Positions 21,601 to 47,052 of a DNA stretch of 64,000 nucleotides are shown here, piece after piece. Origin of the DNA: Micropterix aruncella (taxonomy: Eukaryota; Arthropoda; Insecta; Lepidoptera; Micropterigidae); the NCBI GenBank assembly GCA_944548615.1, contig OX155963.1, forward strand, positions 17,884,075-17,948,074, in the 5' to 3' direction. Under the pieces are notes generated by a model, which searched no databases, was not told the DNA's origin, and saw nothing but the letters and a program-made list of their open reading frames with translations. The stretch's first letter is position 1; every line of letters begins with the position of its first letter. The position numbers and the translations under genes were made by a program.

Positions 21601-23050
21601 CTCTGTGTGTGGAGCCTAACCCCTACGACTCTTTCCACCACGACAACGAGGTGTTGTTGACAAAGAAATTATTATTAGCCAGAGAACTGGCAGATTTAAC
21701 TTGTATATTGTCTGTAATTAATATTTCTTTCTGTTTCATGTTACACCTTGTTTATGTCATATATGTTTTACAAACTGTTAATTGTTTTACAGCTTAAGGT
21801 ATTTTTTGCACCTGTGTTCCATCTTGTTTAATTTATGCAACTTGTGATTTATATATGTTTTTATACTTACCATCTCTTTAATTACTAATTTGTATAGACG
21901 TGTGTGATTTATAGGCGAATAAAGCCGTATAGACAATTATCGTATTTCATTGGTGCTGGGAGGAGAAGGGAAATTGACAGTGGTAATAGAAGGTTGCTGA
22001 GGCTATCGAGGCTTTGCTCCGGTGACGTGGCCGTCCGAGAAATCGTACAAGCGGCGATCGGTGGGACCTCTTTTTACAGTCCTGGGTCACCGACCACCGA
22101 TCGGCCGTGCCAGAGGCACCGCTACCACAGTCATATATAGCTTTAAATAGCCAGGTCTTTTTCTCTCTGAACAGTTTCAGCGCGTGTTATATTAAGTTCT
22201 TATCCATGTATTGCCGTTTTTATATCGTAGAAAAGTTGAAAATCTGTTTTTTTTTTCAAATACGAACATTACAACTTTTTGTGGTCTGGCCACAGTATAC
22301 CAACCAGTAGCTTTACTCTCGAGCTACAGGGCATTGCGGGAAGAGACTGCGACGAATGTGGGCAGAGGGGTACGTCCCGACGAATGCCTTTAGTTAGCAT
22401 TACAGGCAGGTAAAGGCTGGCGAAATTTCGAGCGATTGTATATCTGCGTGGGCCGAGTAGCGGGTCATCTGGCGACCATATCCGAGCCCTTACGACTCGT
22501 GACGTATTCGCTTCGATTTCAATTTTGTTGTAAGAGAAGCTACTGTATGGCAAAACAGTTAATGGAAATATGTACTATTAAGAACTGTAAACAATGATGT
22601 AGAAGCTCGTGATAAACCAACCGAGCCTGGTCTGCAGAACATCGCATAACTACTCGCTCTATGGAGCACAACAAATAGTCGTAAAGTTGCGGGAGTTGCA
22701 ACTGGAGTCTTTGTCATTCATCGTATCGCCAGACATTGCTTTAACAGAATTCTACATTTTTCTAAATTTGGATAGTTATCCAAATTTATATAGTTATCTA
22801 GCTAATATTCAAAAACCGGTTACTCAGATATTACCGAAGTATTGACTGATACTTAAATATACATTCTAGGGTTAGACAGTGAACTAGCTTCCAGTCTTAT
22901 TTAATTTTAAATCTTTTAAGAGCTACAGATATGCAATTACTCACATAATAATTAACTGTTATTTCAGGTAAAACCTTGGCGTGGAGAGTCATGAGTTTGG
23001 TAAATCCCGATCTTCAAATGGAAACAGCTGCTCTACCATCCACTGTTTAA
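524..23050 (+). CDS. MATH-BTB (speckle-type POZ-like) protein, 3' six exons
   Basis: Probable substrate adaptor for a Cullin-3 ubiquitin ligase, the known role of SPOP-type proteins; the role here is inferred. Six + strand exons (listed separately) join in phase at canonical splice sites into 287 codons plus stop, with one base coming from an exon before the window. Exons 1-2 look like the second half of a MATH domain (VSCSKEEPEQIW, then LQFSIFDAKIGHWEN). Exon 3 holds the BTB core (DKILKAHACIISARSTVLAL). Exon 4 continues BTB (IIYMYTDKVDHIEGHAQELL), and exon 5 is the BACK-like helix region (NISEIMILADQCRCESLKRA). Exon 6 gives a short tail. The sequence is divergent from SPOP/roadkill, so it is probably a paralogue. 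Introns are filled with transposons; the last intron holds an entire BEL/Pao element. A poly(A) signal lies at 23168-23173. The MATH N-terminus lies outside the window. Confidence 0.85.
718..1400 (-). mobile_element. Non-LTR retroelement 3' fragment with PD..ELTVPWE protein
   Basis: The - strand encodes PDITLYFLSGKMALIIELTV followed by PWE and a HEYKLNKYHDL segment, then (one frame over) TVEVGALGLPAKSLFHLFRD and SRKIINSFQEKISK. I recognise this from proteins left by lepidopteran retroelements; the family name is uncertain. A frame change near 1070 shows decay. Related 3' pieces lie at 8272 and 28765. Confidence 0.6.
1468..1613 (+). CDS. MATH-BTB gene, exon 2 (MATH part)
   Basis: The acceptor TTTGACAG and donor TCAG|GTAAAA bound 146 bp. 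The first base completes the Arg codon from exon 1, giving R-LQFSIFDAKIGHWEN, which resembles the KFSILNAKGEE segment of SPOP MATH domains. It ends with one base, completed by exon 3 to Asp. A short Helitron starts 14 bp downstream. Confidence 0.82.
1628..2339 (+). mobile_element. Short Helitron, copy A
   Basis: 712 bp from TCTATACTAATATTATAAAG to GTCAGCTAG, inserted between A (1627) and T (2340). It has no coding capacity. It shares ends and about 90% of the interior by eye with the copies at 9168, 24237 and 44634. It lies in intron 2 of the MATH-BTB gene, 14 bp past the exon. Confidence 0.88.
2484..2701 (+). CDS. MATH-BTB gene, exon 3 (BTB core)
   Basis: The acceptor CTTCAG precedes 2484 and the donor GAG|GTGACT follows 2701. 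Its 218 bp encode the end of the MATH-BTB linker and the BTB/POZ core, with the family pattern D...ILKAHACIISARS. The exon ends in phase 0. Confidence 0.87.
2705..3238. other. Intron stretch, nothing recognised
   Basis: AT-rich intron of the MATH-BTB gene with a few AAAATAAAATC runs near 2905-2950. I see no gene, element end or long repeat. Confidence 0.5.
3243..3874 (+). mobile_element. Solo LTR (probable Gypsy-type)
   Basis: 632 bp from TGTAATGATCC to GGCCCGTCACA, flanked by the 4-bp direct repeat AATG (3239-3242, 3875-3878). It contains a TATA-like CTATATAAAG near 3434 and AATAAA near 3760, as expected for an LTR promoter and poly(A) site. A 92-codon frame across it (3417-3695) is not called as a gene. 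No internal region remains. Confidence 0.62.
3879..4714. other. Intron stretch of old repeats
   Basis: Contains 'GTCTAGTGCCCCCCCTGGTG', a phrase common in lepidopteran repeats, and a short (CA)n near 4612. No gene is recognised. Confidence 0.4.
4715..5125 (+). mobile_element. Non-LTR (CR1/Jockey-like) 3' end
   Basis: Open to 4899: RYLGLKLFNKLSERLKAIKN, then FKRFIRVYLLKINMYAHND, the usual end of reverse-transcriptase ORF2 in insect LINEs, followed by an AT-rich 3' UTR ending AATAAATACTTTTTATCTTT. The preceding ~100 bp have a (CA)n stretch (4612-4630). Confidence 0.6.
5320..5455 (+). repeat. Short dispersed repeat (also 28990-29135)
   Basis: Both copies share a diverged ACAATCTARTAGYTAAATT start, 'tatgtatgtt.agtaa' and GCRGTTTTTAGC. 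The second copy lies just before BEN exon 3's donor side. Confidence 0.5.
5672..5825 (+). CDS. MATH-BTB gene, exon 4 (BTB second half)
   Basis: The acceptor GATTACAG and donor CCAG|GTATGT bound 154 bp. It reads EEVSIVYELDLSNLRYEIVE then IIYMYTDKVDHIEGHAQELL, matching the 'FIYTGKAPNLEKMADDLL' region of SPOP proteins. It ends in phase 1 with a G. Confidence 0.87.
5909..6572 (-). mobile_element. R1 retroposon, copy a
   Basis: 664 bp, GC-richer than its surroundings, flanked by a 24-bp direct repeat (5885-5908 and 6573-6596, one mismatch, containing GCTGGATATAAACC). The - strand has a 116-codon frame (6060-6410) also open in copy e. No RT; inferred to be mobilised by LINE machinery. Confidence 0.75.
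6763..7068. mobile_element. piggyBac-like MITE
   Basis: 306 bp flanked by TTAA (6759-6762, 7069-7072); the ends CCCGTTGAGTA and reverse CCCTTGGAGTA. It has two internal copies of GAGTATGATACGACCARATC. A second copy lies at 30285-30589. Confidence 0.78.
7304..7805 (-). mobile_element. R1 retroposon, copy b (truncated)
   Basis: It starts GGGAGCTAATGGGCCCTTGC and is similar to copy a, with an internal deletion of about 60 bp near 7710 and loss of the end beyond 7805. Confidence 0.7.
8006..8256. mobile_element. Possible TTAA-flanked MITE
   Basis: 251 bp between TTAA at 8002-8005 and 8257-8260; the ends CCTTTGAGGGCTC and reverse CCCCCAGAGCCCC match only weakly. Confidence 0.4.
8272..8610 (+). 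mobile_element. Same retroelement, 3' fragment
   Basis: + strand copy of the 718-1100 sequence: VEVGARGLPARSLFHLFKDL, then the non-coding tail with CCCAGAAGTATAATAATAAT and GATGGGTTTGATTC. Its 5' side abuts a TTAA-flanked repeat. Confidence 0.6.
9168..10038 (-). mobile_element. Short Helitron, copy B with internal insertion
   Basis: Opposite strand to copy A. On + it begins CTAGCTGACCCGTGCCCAC and ends ...ATTAGTACAGA. It is about 120-135 bp longer than copies C and D because of an insert near 9322-9430 flanked by ATGTATGTATT repeats. It interrupts an older repeat also seen at about 56390-56540. Confidence 0.87.
10437..10692 (-). mobile_element. tRNA-derived SINE, copy 1
   Basis: The tRNA-like head reads (-) GGCATAGTGGCTAGGTCGCC, then the B-box region GGTTCGCTTCC; the tail ends ATTGTGAAATTTCACAATAA-like. 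Intron of the MATH-BTB gene. Confidence 0.7.
10985..11095 (-). mobile_element. LINE reverse-transcriptase fragment
   Basis: The - strand reads VTVIILFDFSKAFDGVGQIH, the conserved 'DFSKAFD' motif of LINE RTs (first catalytic Asp). Only about 35 codons remain, next to a MITE. Confidence 0.65.
11137..11340. mobile_element. MITE with ~50-bp inverted ends
   Basis: The arms 11137-11186 and 11289-11340 pair (GAATGCGTTCACCGAATAGA with its complement; TAGTACCCCCTCCATC with GATGGAGGGGGTACTA). The interior has a small tandem 'AGCGTTGCCATRGTGATATA'. Confidence 0.7.
11586..11756 (+). CDS. MATH-BTB gene, exon 5 (BACK-like region)
   Basis: The acceptor TTTAAAG precedes 11586 and the donor AT|GTACGT follows 11756. 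It encodes GLLELTERTLMDSLTPDNIS and EIMILADQCRCESLKRA, as in the BACK-like helices of MATH-BTB proteins. The alternative donor four bases later would create a stop on joining exon 6, so 11756 is preferred. Confidence 0.83.
12005..14154 (+). repeat. 5' LTR of BEL/Pao element
   Basis: A 2150-bp direct repeat of 19979-22129, unusually long for an LTR. It contains a 124-bp tandem repeat (12976-13222), a poly(A) signal AATAAA at 13943-13948, and open frames that I do not call as genes. Confidence 0.97.
12976..13222 (+). repeat. 124-bp tandem repeat inside the LTR
   Basis: Two units start at 12976 and 13100. Each carries the palindromic GACACGGACCGTGTC and the pair CTGTCGCAACAGCGAG. In the 3' LTR both units agree with unit 1; in the 5' LTR unit 2 differs. 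Confidence 0.85.
14159..14176 (+). other. Primer-binding site, tRNA-Tyr
   Basis: TGGTCCTTCGAGCCGGAT starts four bases after the 5' LTR. It is complementary to the 3' end of animal tRNA-Tyr (...ATCCGGCTCGAAGGA plus CCA). The match runs for 18 bases. Confidence 0.85.
14370..20003 (+). CDS. BEL/Pao gag-pol polyprotein, intact
   Basis: One uninterrupted frame of 1877 residues provides capsid and all enzymes of retrotransposition. Gag: a coiled coil rich in E/Q/R (about 85-125), a DUF1759-like region (FDGDPERWLVFATQLDQQTK, about 240), and two CX2CX4HX4C zinc knuckles (467-480, 501-514). The protease has LLDEGSS with Asp602. Reverse transcriptase has Asp932 (FTADIKEMF) and YMDD at 1009-1012. RNase H has VFCDAS with Asp1194. 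Integrase has an HHCC finger starting at His1496 and the triad Asp1569, Asp1631, Glu1681 (SDNGTNFHG; HMGGSWERM). The C-terminus is DUF5641-like. The first in-frame ATG after the primer site is used as start. There is no frameshift between gag and pol. The stop codon lies inside the 3' LTR. All catalytic residues are present, so the element may be active. Confidence 0.96.
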   Translation: MTARQDVEIQRSTPQGAMGPPAASLLTKETQGKRRPEINTEHASGAATTQNERLATSPPLQMWTGSTCSRETGMTAHSICRRRYAEAAQQKFKEKQRLEQEIIQQRLEQAKQRMEKEISDLNIEALQTRIASLNEAEAINNELTAAELDLEEEHVSVAKIVRQIAVPMEKTPIPQWLACAERATAEATTSPRRSNEMNIGRDFERGQDLTTEANPPLPAATAIEGMLIRQALPRELPVFDGDPERWLVFATQLDQQTKSLTQGEVMTRLQRCLKGKAYQTVSALLCDPEQLPRIREVLKMRFGRPDVLIGRLINHVRSLPQLSGDGTTSEGIVDFSITVGNLISSLKSLKKPEYAYNLEILRELEGKLSGHHLTAWSKAIIKRYDGNPSLFDFGEFMNKLGRQATAVNRANWGAKQPRPKAHDARPVAKKVYAMDAGSSKNAFTQRRVSPQKAQTHVPPKVPINIKCTVCDTPGHGINTCRKFAGMTTGRRRTWIQEAGACFRCLRKGHYAIACKAKKANHPLLAVEKTEPSSLRQECVTRDNKRATNRKAKSSESESDDGTATPAQGKSYACTTQREVLLRVAPVTVRGPKCSVTVLALLDEGSSVTLLESSVAREIGIQGKKSPLILRSITGPHTERSQIVCLDIRGSDDTKWHRMSSVRTIEQLNTPAQTLKGSDWKGWEHLQGLDIPTYKGQTKLLIGLDNYRLIAPRSIVWGPPGQPTATHSLLGWTIIGQVQGPTSDNVSYFLGAIEDESVDRMVADYLSSEEAGVTARRPQQMRHAHAEATLAATTRFENGRWETGILWRSEGLRLPPSRVIALRRLKSLESKLKREPKTAAAYCQKMQDYVEKGYARELSEEEERERGPRTFYLPHFCVTNPNKPENIRVVFDAAAEVNGRCLNDALETGPDLLNPLLGILMKFREKKIAFTADIKEMFLRIKIRGEDQDAQRFLWRDLRTEREPKTYRMQSMIFGASSSPCSAQYVKNRNAQAHEKEFPQAVAPIVEKHYMDDYIDCADSSDDAIELARSVTEVHRRGGFELRNWSSNSKAVLTAMAATSAGTKSLNLGKKEGSERVLGLEWNPESDELSFNCHFPRVDTSVLTGEKRLTKRQMLSLVMSVFDPLGLLSPFTIKAKILLQEVWREQTEWDQVLTENVHKKWLRWLSELDNIRKCRVPRWYGPSDAAESTLHVFCDASESAYAAVAYLVSRSNTTRGVAFVASKAKVAPLKPMTIPRMELMAAVIGSRLAATIRKEVTQTIKRTIMWTDSTTVVQWIRNDPRRYNAFVAHRLGEIDELTDFGDWRWLPTDRNVADEATRDKERIDLTTGSRWFCGPEFLRGPEADWPQETWAMESPDIEVRTVCATRCIAPLIKFERFSSWRRLQRCMAYVLRFIARCRRQASPREGAILAQSELTIAHDVLLTKAQEEMFPQDLSILREGGNVDKQSRLYSLSPRLNNHGHIVLDGRIGAAKGLAQTVKEPAVLCGKHHVTQLLIGHYHREAAHQGQETVRNNLRQRYWLLGSRTAVRRVARECHICRLKQVQPSNQKMGRLPAARLTHHVRPFTNCAIDYFGPINITIGRRREKRYGVLMTCLSTRAVHVELAASLTADSAIQAIVRMAARRGWPKNMYSDNGTNFHGAERELREAWDAMDKVKLADKMSTKGVDWHFIPASAPHMGGSWERMVRSVKTALYAILKEQAPREETLLTALAEAEYIINSRPITHTSSDHRDEGSLTPNHFLIGTPTPTPPLCPPKERLDLRKQWRISQALANQFWQRWVKEYLPTLAKRTKWHERRRDIAPDDVVFIAESNMARGTWARAIVTAIHPGDDGIVRVVDLRTANGKTCRRPVAKVAVLLEAEEEDTRRVEREYVAAGCHT
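19968..19976 (+). other. Polypurine tract
   Basis: GAGAGGGAG lies two bases before the 3' LTR, where plus-strand priming is expected. It is also coding sequence, because gag-pol reads through it. Confidence 0.65.
19979..22129 (+). repeat. 3' LTR of BEL/Pao element
   Basis: A 2151-bp copy of the 5' LTR. Its first 25 bp contain the stop codon of gag-pol (TAA, 20001-20003). The poly(A) signal copy lies near 21918. Confidence 0.97.
22135..22967. other. Intron after BEL/Pao, no gene seen
   Basis: A stretch near 22330-22480 (CGACGAATGCCTTTAGTTAG) resembles 35350-35510, so a low-copy repeat is present. The rest is unremarkable. Confidence 0.4.
22968..23050 (+). CDS. MATH-BTB gene, last exon
   Basis: The acceptor TATTTCAG precedes 22968. 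The split Cys codon T|GT is followed by KTLAWRVMSLVNPDLQ and a TAA stop at 23048-23050. The position and length match the C-terminal helix of SPOP-like proteins. It is 11.2 kb from exon 5 because of the BEL/Pao insertion. Confidence 0.78.
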
Positions 23051-23167
23051 ATAATATATGAGTAAATATCATTTCTAGTTAATTTTTTAGCTAATATTGT
23101 GTTTCAAGAACATTGTCCCGTTGTTGAATTTTGTGTAGTTTGGTAAATTTTAGGAATTTATACATAA

Positions 23168-23173
23168 AATAAA
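23168..23173 (+). terminator. Poly(A) signal of MATH-BTB gene
   Basis: AATAAA lies 118 bp after the stop codon, in the expected place for the 3' end of this transcript. Confidence 0.55.
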
Positions 23174-23197
23174 ACGACAATTATTGAAATTTCATCA

Positions 23198-23203
23198 TTT
23201 AAT
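23198..23203 (-). terminator. Candidate poly(A) signal of BEN gene
   Basis: On the - strand this reads ATTAAA, 170-odd bases past the BEN-gene stop. It is 25-30 bp from the opposing gene's signal, so the two 3' UTRs would overlap or nearly touch. Confidence 0.4.
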
Positions 23204-23375
23204 ATTTGTATGTCACATTTACTCACAGTAGGCAGATACGATAACATTTTTTAAAAATCTCAAGATTGTAGGTACATCAAAAAAAAACATCAGTCTCAAT
23301 TGTTTTTGTCAGGCGCATTTACGAGATCAAAATAAATTAATAAATTAAAACTTTAACATTTTAAAAAGTTAGTTG

Positions 23376-43991
<20,616 letters not shown>

Positions 43992-44633
43992 TATGAAAAT
44001 TCGTAAACGAATCCCACTGGATTTTTTGCGAAAACCCGGGAAAAATGCAAAGAGCCACCGACGCGTCCACCCGCTGCGTCGGTTGAAACGGAACTGGGAG
44101 GTTTTCAGGGAATCCAACTCGAAGCGCAGCGAGACTCAGGTATAAACTTTCATTCCCTTTGAAATTCCAACAGGGTCGATTGTTCCATGCAGTTCGCCGG
44201 GGCCGTAAACGCTGTAATGCAGTTATAACTAGTGGCGAGATTTCGATTTTTAAATATCGTACGCGACACGACACGTCCTTCTCCGGTGAAAGCCGCGCGA
44301 ACACTAATGAAACAATACTGAAACTTGAAACAACACTGAAATTACAGGGTCATTAGCACGTTTCAGTGAAAGCTGAACACTCGCCTGTTCGTCGTTAATT
44401 GAGAATTTTGTAATAATAATTACCTGATTGATTTAATGCAACATATTAAATTAGCTATAGGAGGCGATCCGAACGAAGAACAACAGAATAGTTTAAGAAT
44501 TGATTGTTGCAGAAGAATTGAAAGAAGCAAATTGTTGTTCAAAGCAGCATCCAACCAAGTTGTTATAGCCAAACATGATAGCGGACAACTGACATGACAC
44601 CCGAAGGAGAAGAAGATTCACTTTTATATGACA
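43992..44633 (-). promoter_or_regulatory. Presumed 5' UTR and promoter region of BEN gene
   Basis: Upstream of the ATG at 43991 the DNA is GC-richer (to about 44330) than its surroundings and free of recognisable repeats up to the short Helitron at 44634. No TATA box is clear; the start site cannot be fixed. Confidence 0.35.
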
Positions 44634-45368
44634 CTAGCTGACCCGTGCCCACTTCGTTGGGCGGTAAAACTTTTTACTTGTGATGAAATTATGAGTGTGG
44701 TTCGGTTAGTACTGACTACTATGATTTATTTCCTCACTGCCGAAAGAAGGGTTATATTTTTGTTGCATATGTTTGTATGTATTTGCATGCCAATTTAACT
44801 ATATTACCGTTATTTGTGAGTGTCTTCTTGTGAGTGTCTTATTTGTGAGTGCGTTATCTCTTTAACCATGTATGCAGTAAAAGGGAAATTATATGCAGTA
44901 AAAGGGAAAAGTCTTTGATTTTAAACACTTGAGACGATAAATTCACTTATTTTGATATGAATTCCTAATTTTAGATAATATAACCAATAAACATGACCTA
45001 ACGATTTAAATTATTTTTTTTTATATAACTACTTTTTGTGACTTAAAAGTTAGACATATGCTGTCGCTGACTTTTTTGTAGGCATTACCAAGCTCTACAA
45101 CTTTTCTCTAGAACTCAATCATATATCTCTCATCGTTAAGGCAGCGTTCCTAAGAAACGTTTTCATTCGACCGTTTTTCTCCGACTTACTTTGGAAATCC
45201 GACTACCACGAAAAAGTCTTTTCATTTTTCGGATTAATATATAGCCTATGACACTCACAAATAACGTGGCTTTTTATTGGTAAAAAAAATTTCAAAATCG
45301 GTTTAATACATCCAGAGATTACTTCTTACAACCTCACAAACTTTACCTCTTTATAATATTAGTATAGA
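44634..45368 (-). mobile_element. Short Helitron, copy D
   Basis: 735 bp, with the same ends and the A/T flank (44633 A, 45369 T). It lies upstream of the BEN gene and 26 bp before the autonomous-type Helitron, whose 5' end is different, so copy D is not mobilised by perfect end match to that element. Confidence 0.87.
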
Positions 45369-47052
45369 TTGAAAACTATCGCGGTTGTTTGGCATCACTA
45401 CATAGTATAAAACAAAGTCGCTTTCTCTGTCCCTATGTCCCTTTGTATGCTTAAATCTTTGAAACTACGCAACGGATTTTGATGCGGTTTTTTTTAATAG
45501 ATAGAGTGATTCAAGAGGAAGGTTTATATGTATAATAACATCCATTAAATAGTGGAGAAGTACTGCTATTTTTGAGGTTTCTAATATGATGTCGTAAATA
45601 ATTACATTTTTTCCGCTTACATTGCAAACGCAGGCTGAACCCTACGAGTTTTATCAAAATAATGTACTAAGTATTGTACACATTGAAAAGGTCTACAGAA
45701 AAGTTCGTGATGGTATATGTCTATCTCTTATGGATAACCCACAATAACTTTTTTTTGTCATTTACTTTTTACGACAAATAATGGCTAATTTTCGAAGCGA
45801 TTTTAACCAATACAGCATTAATCCTTAACCAATTAAATACCTTGAATACATTGTTCATTTAATATAGATCTATATGGCCCTTTACACCGTATGATTTAAG
45901 TGAATATTTTCGAAGATATTACAGATTTAAAAATTGCGGGCCTATAAATAGCGCGTCTGAGGCCGCGGTTTTCCCTATAGCACTTTGAATTTAGCAGCGA
46001 TCGGACGCGTTTATTATATCGGAGCTCTCCAGCGAGGAAAATAGCAATACTTAGGTAATAAAAACGTGCTTTTCAGCGCGACAACGTATCAGTAATTATA
46101 AGTAAGTTACGATAAATAATTGTATGATAGTAGTTTTAAAATATAAATTATATTCTATTCTAAGGTTAATTTTCAAATCGCACTTATAGCAATTATAAGT
46201 ACCTACATAAGGTGAGATAAGATTAGATTAAATAAAACCATAATTTATGGATTGCAATTTTCTATTAAGATCTTGATTAAAATTTACAGTTAGATCAATT
46301 TAATATTAGGGAAATTATTTTCAAAAATCGTGATTTAAGGTGAGATATGTAAGTTCAGAAAAAGTACTTAATAGAATAGGTATCTTTTGTTGTTGATGAT
46401 TGTTGATTATCTTTTGGTTTTAGTCGCACGAATAGCAAATTATTTTTTATAATTAAAATCGTTGTTTAAGTTGAGGTATTTCAGTAAAAAAAAAAAGAAC
46501 TGAATAGAATAGGTATCTTTTGTTTTTTATGATTGCTGATTATCTTTTGTTTCTAAATGGTAAGAATTTAGATATTTTTTACTGCGGCACATACTAATAA
46601 TATGGCAATTTGTGCATAGGTAATCATACATATAGAACTGAGTAAATTTTGTACAGAAATTATAAAGTCATGTCTGGAAGACGTCGTCGTTCGAACATAA
46701 GTCGTAGTACAGTGAATGCCAGAAGAGTACGTTCAGCAAGAGATGAAGAATCGTCAACGGAACGTGAGGCTCGCCTCAGTCAGGCTCGGGATAGATATAG
46801 AGCTGAGAGAGAGAGATAATCTTCAGTAGAGCGTGAGATTCGCCGCAGCCGGGATCGAGATAGGCATACGGTTCAGAGGGACAGAGAATCGTCAGTAGAG
46901 CGTGAGGCTCGCCTCAGTCAGCTTCGGGATAGATATAGAGCTGAGAGAGAGAGAGAATCTTCAGTAGAGCGTGAGGTTCACCGCAGCCGAGATAGGAAAG
47001 ACATCGAATACAGAGAGCCAGAGAATCATCAGCACGAGTTACTAATTCATGG

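Larger units (their letters stand above)
12005..22129 (+). mobile_element. Complete BEL/Pao LTR retrotransposon
   Basis: This 10,125-bp element has two LTRs of 2150 and 2151 bp (12005-14154 and 19979-22129), a primer site for tRNA-Tyr, one open gag-pol frame and a purine tract. It is flanked by the 5-bp target duplication GTCAT at 12000-12004 and 22130-22134. LTR ends are TGTTGC...CCACA. I see only about three differences between the LTRs, all in one short stretch near 13155-13175. That implies a very recent insertion. It sits in the last intron of the MATH-BTB gene, in the same orientation. The domain order protease, RT, RNase H, integrase and the Pao-type RT context place it in BEL/Pao rather than Gypsy or Copia. 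There is no envelope gene. Confidence 0.97.
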
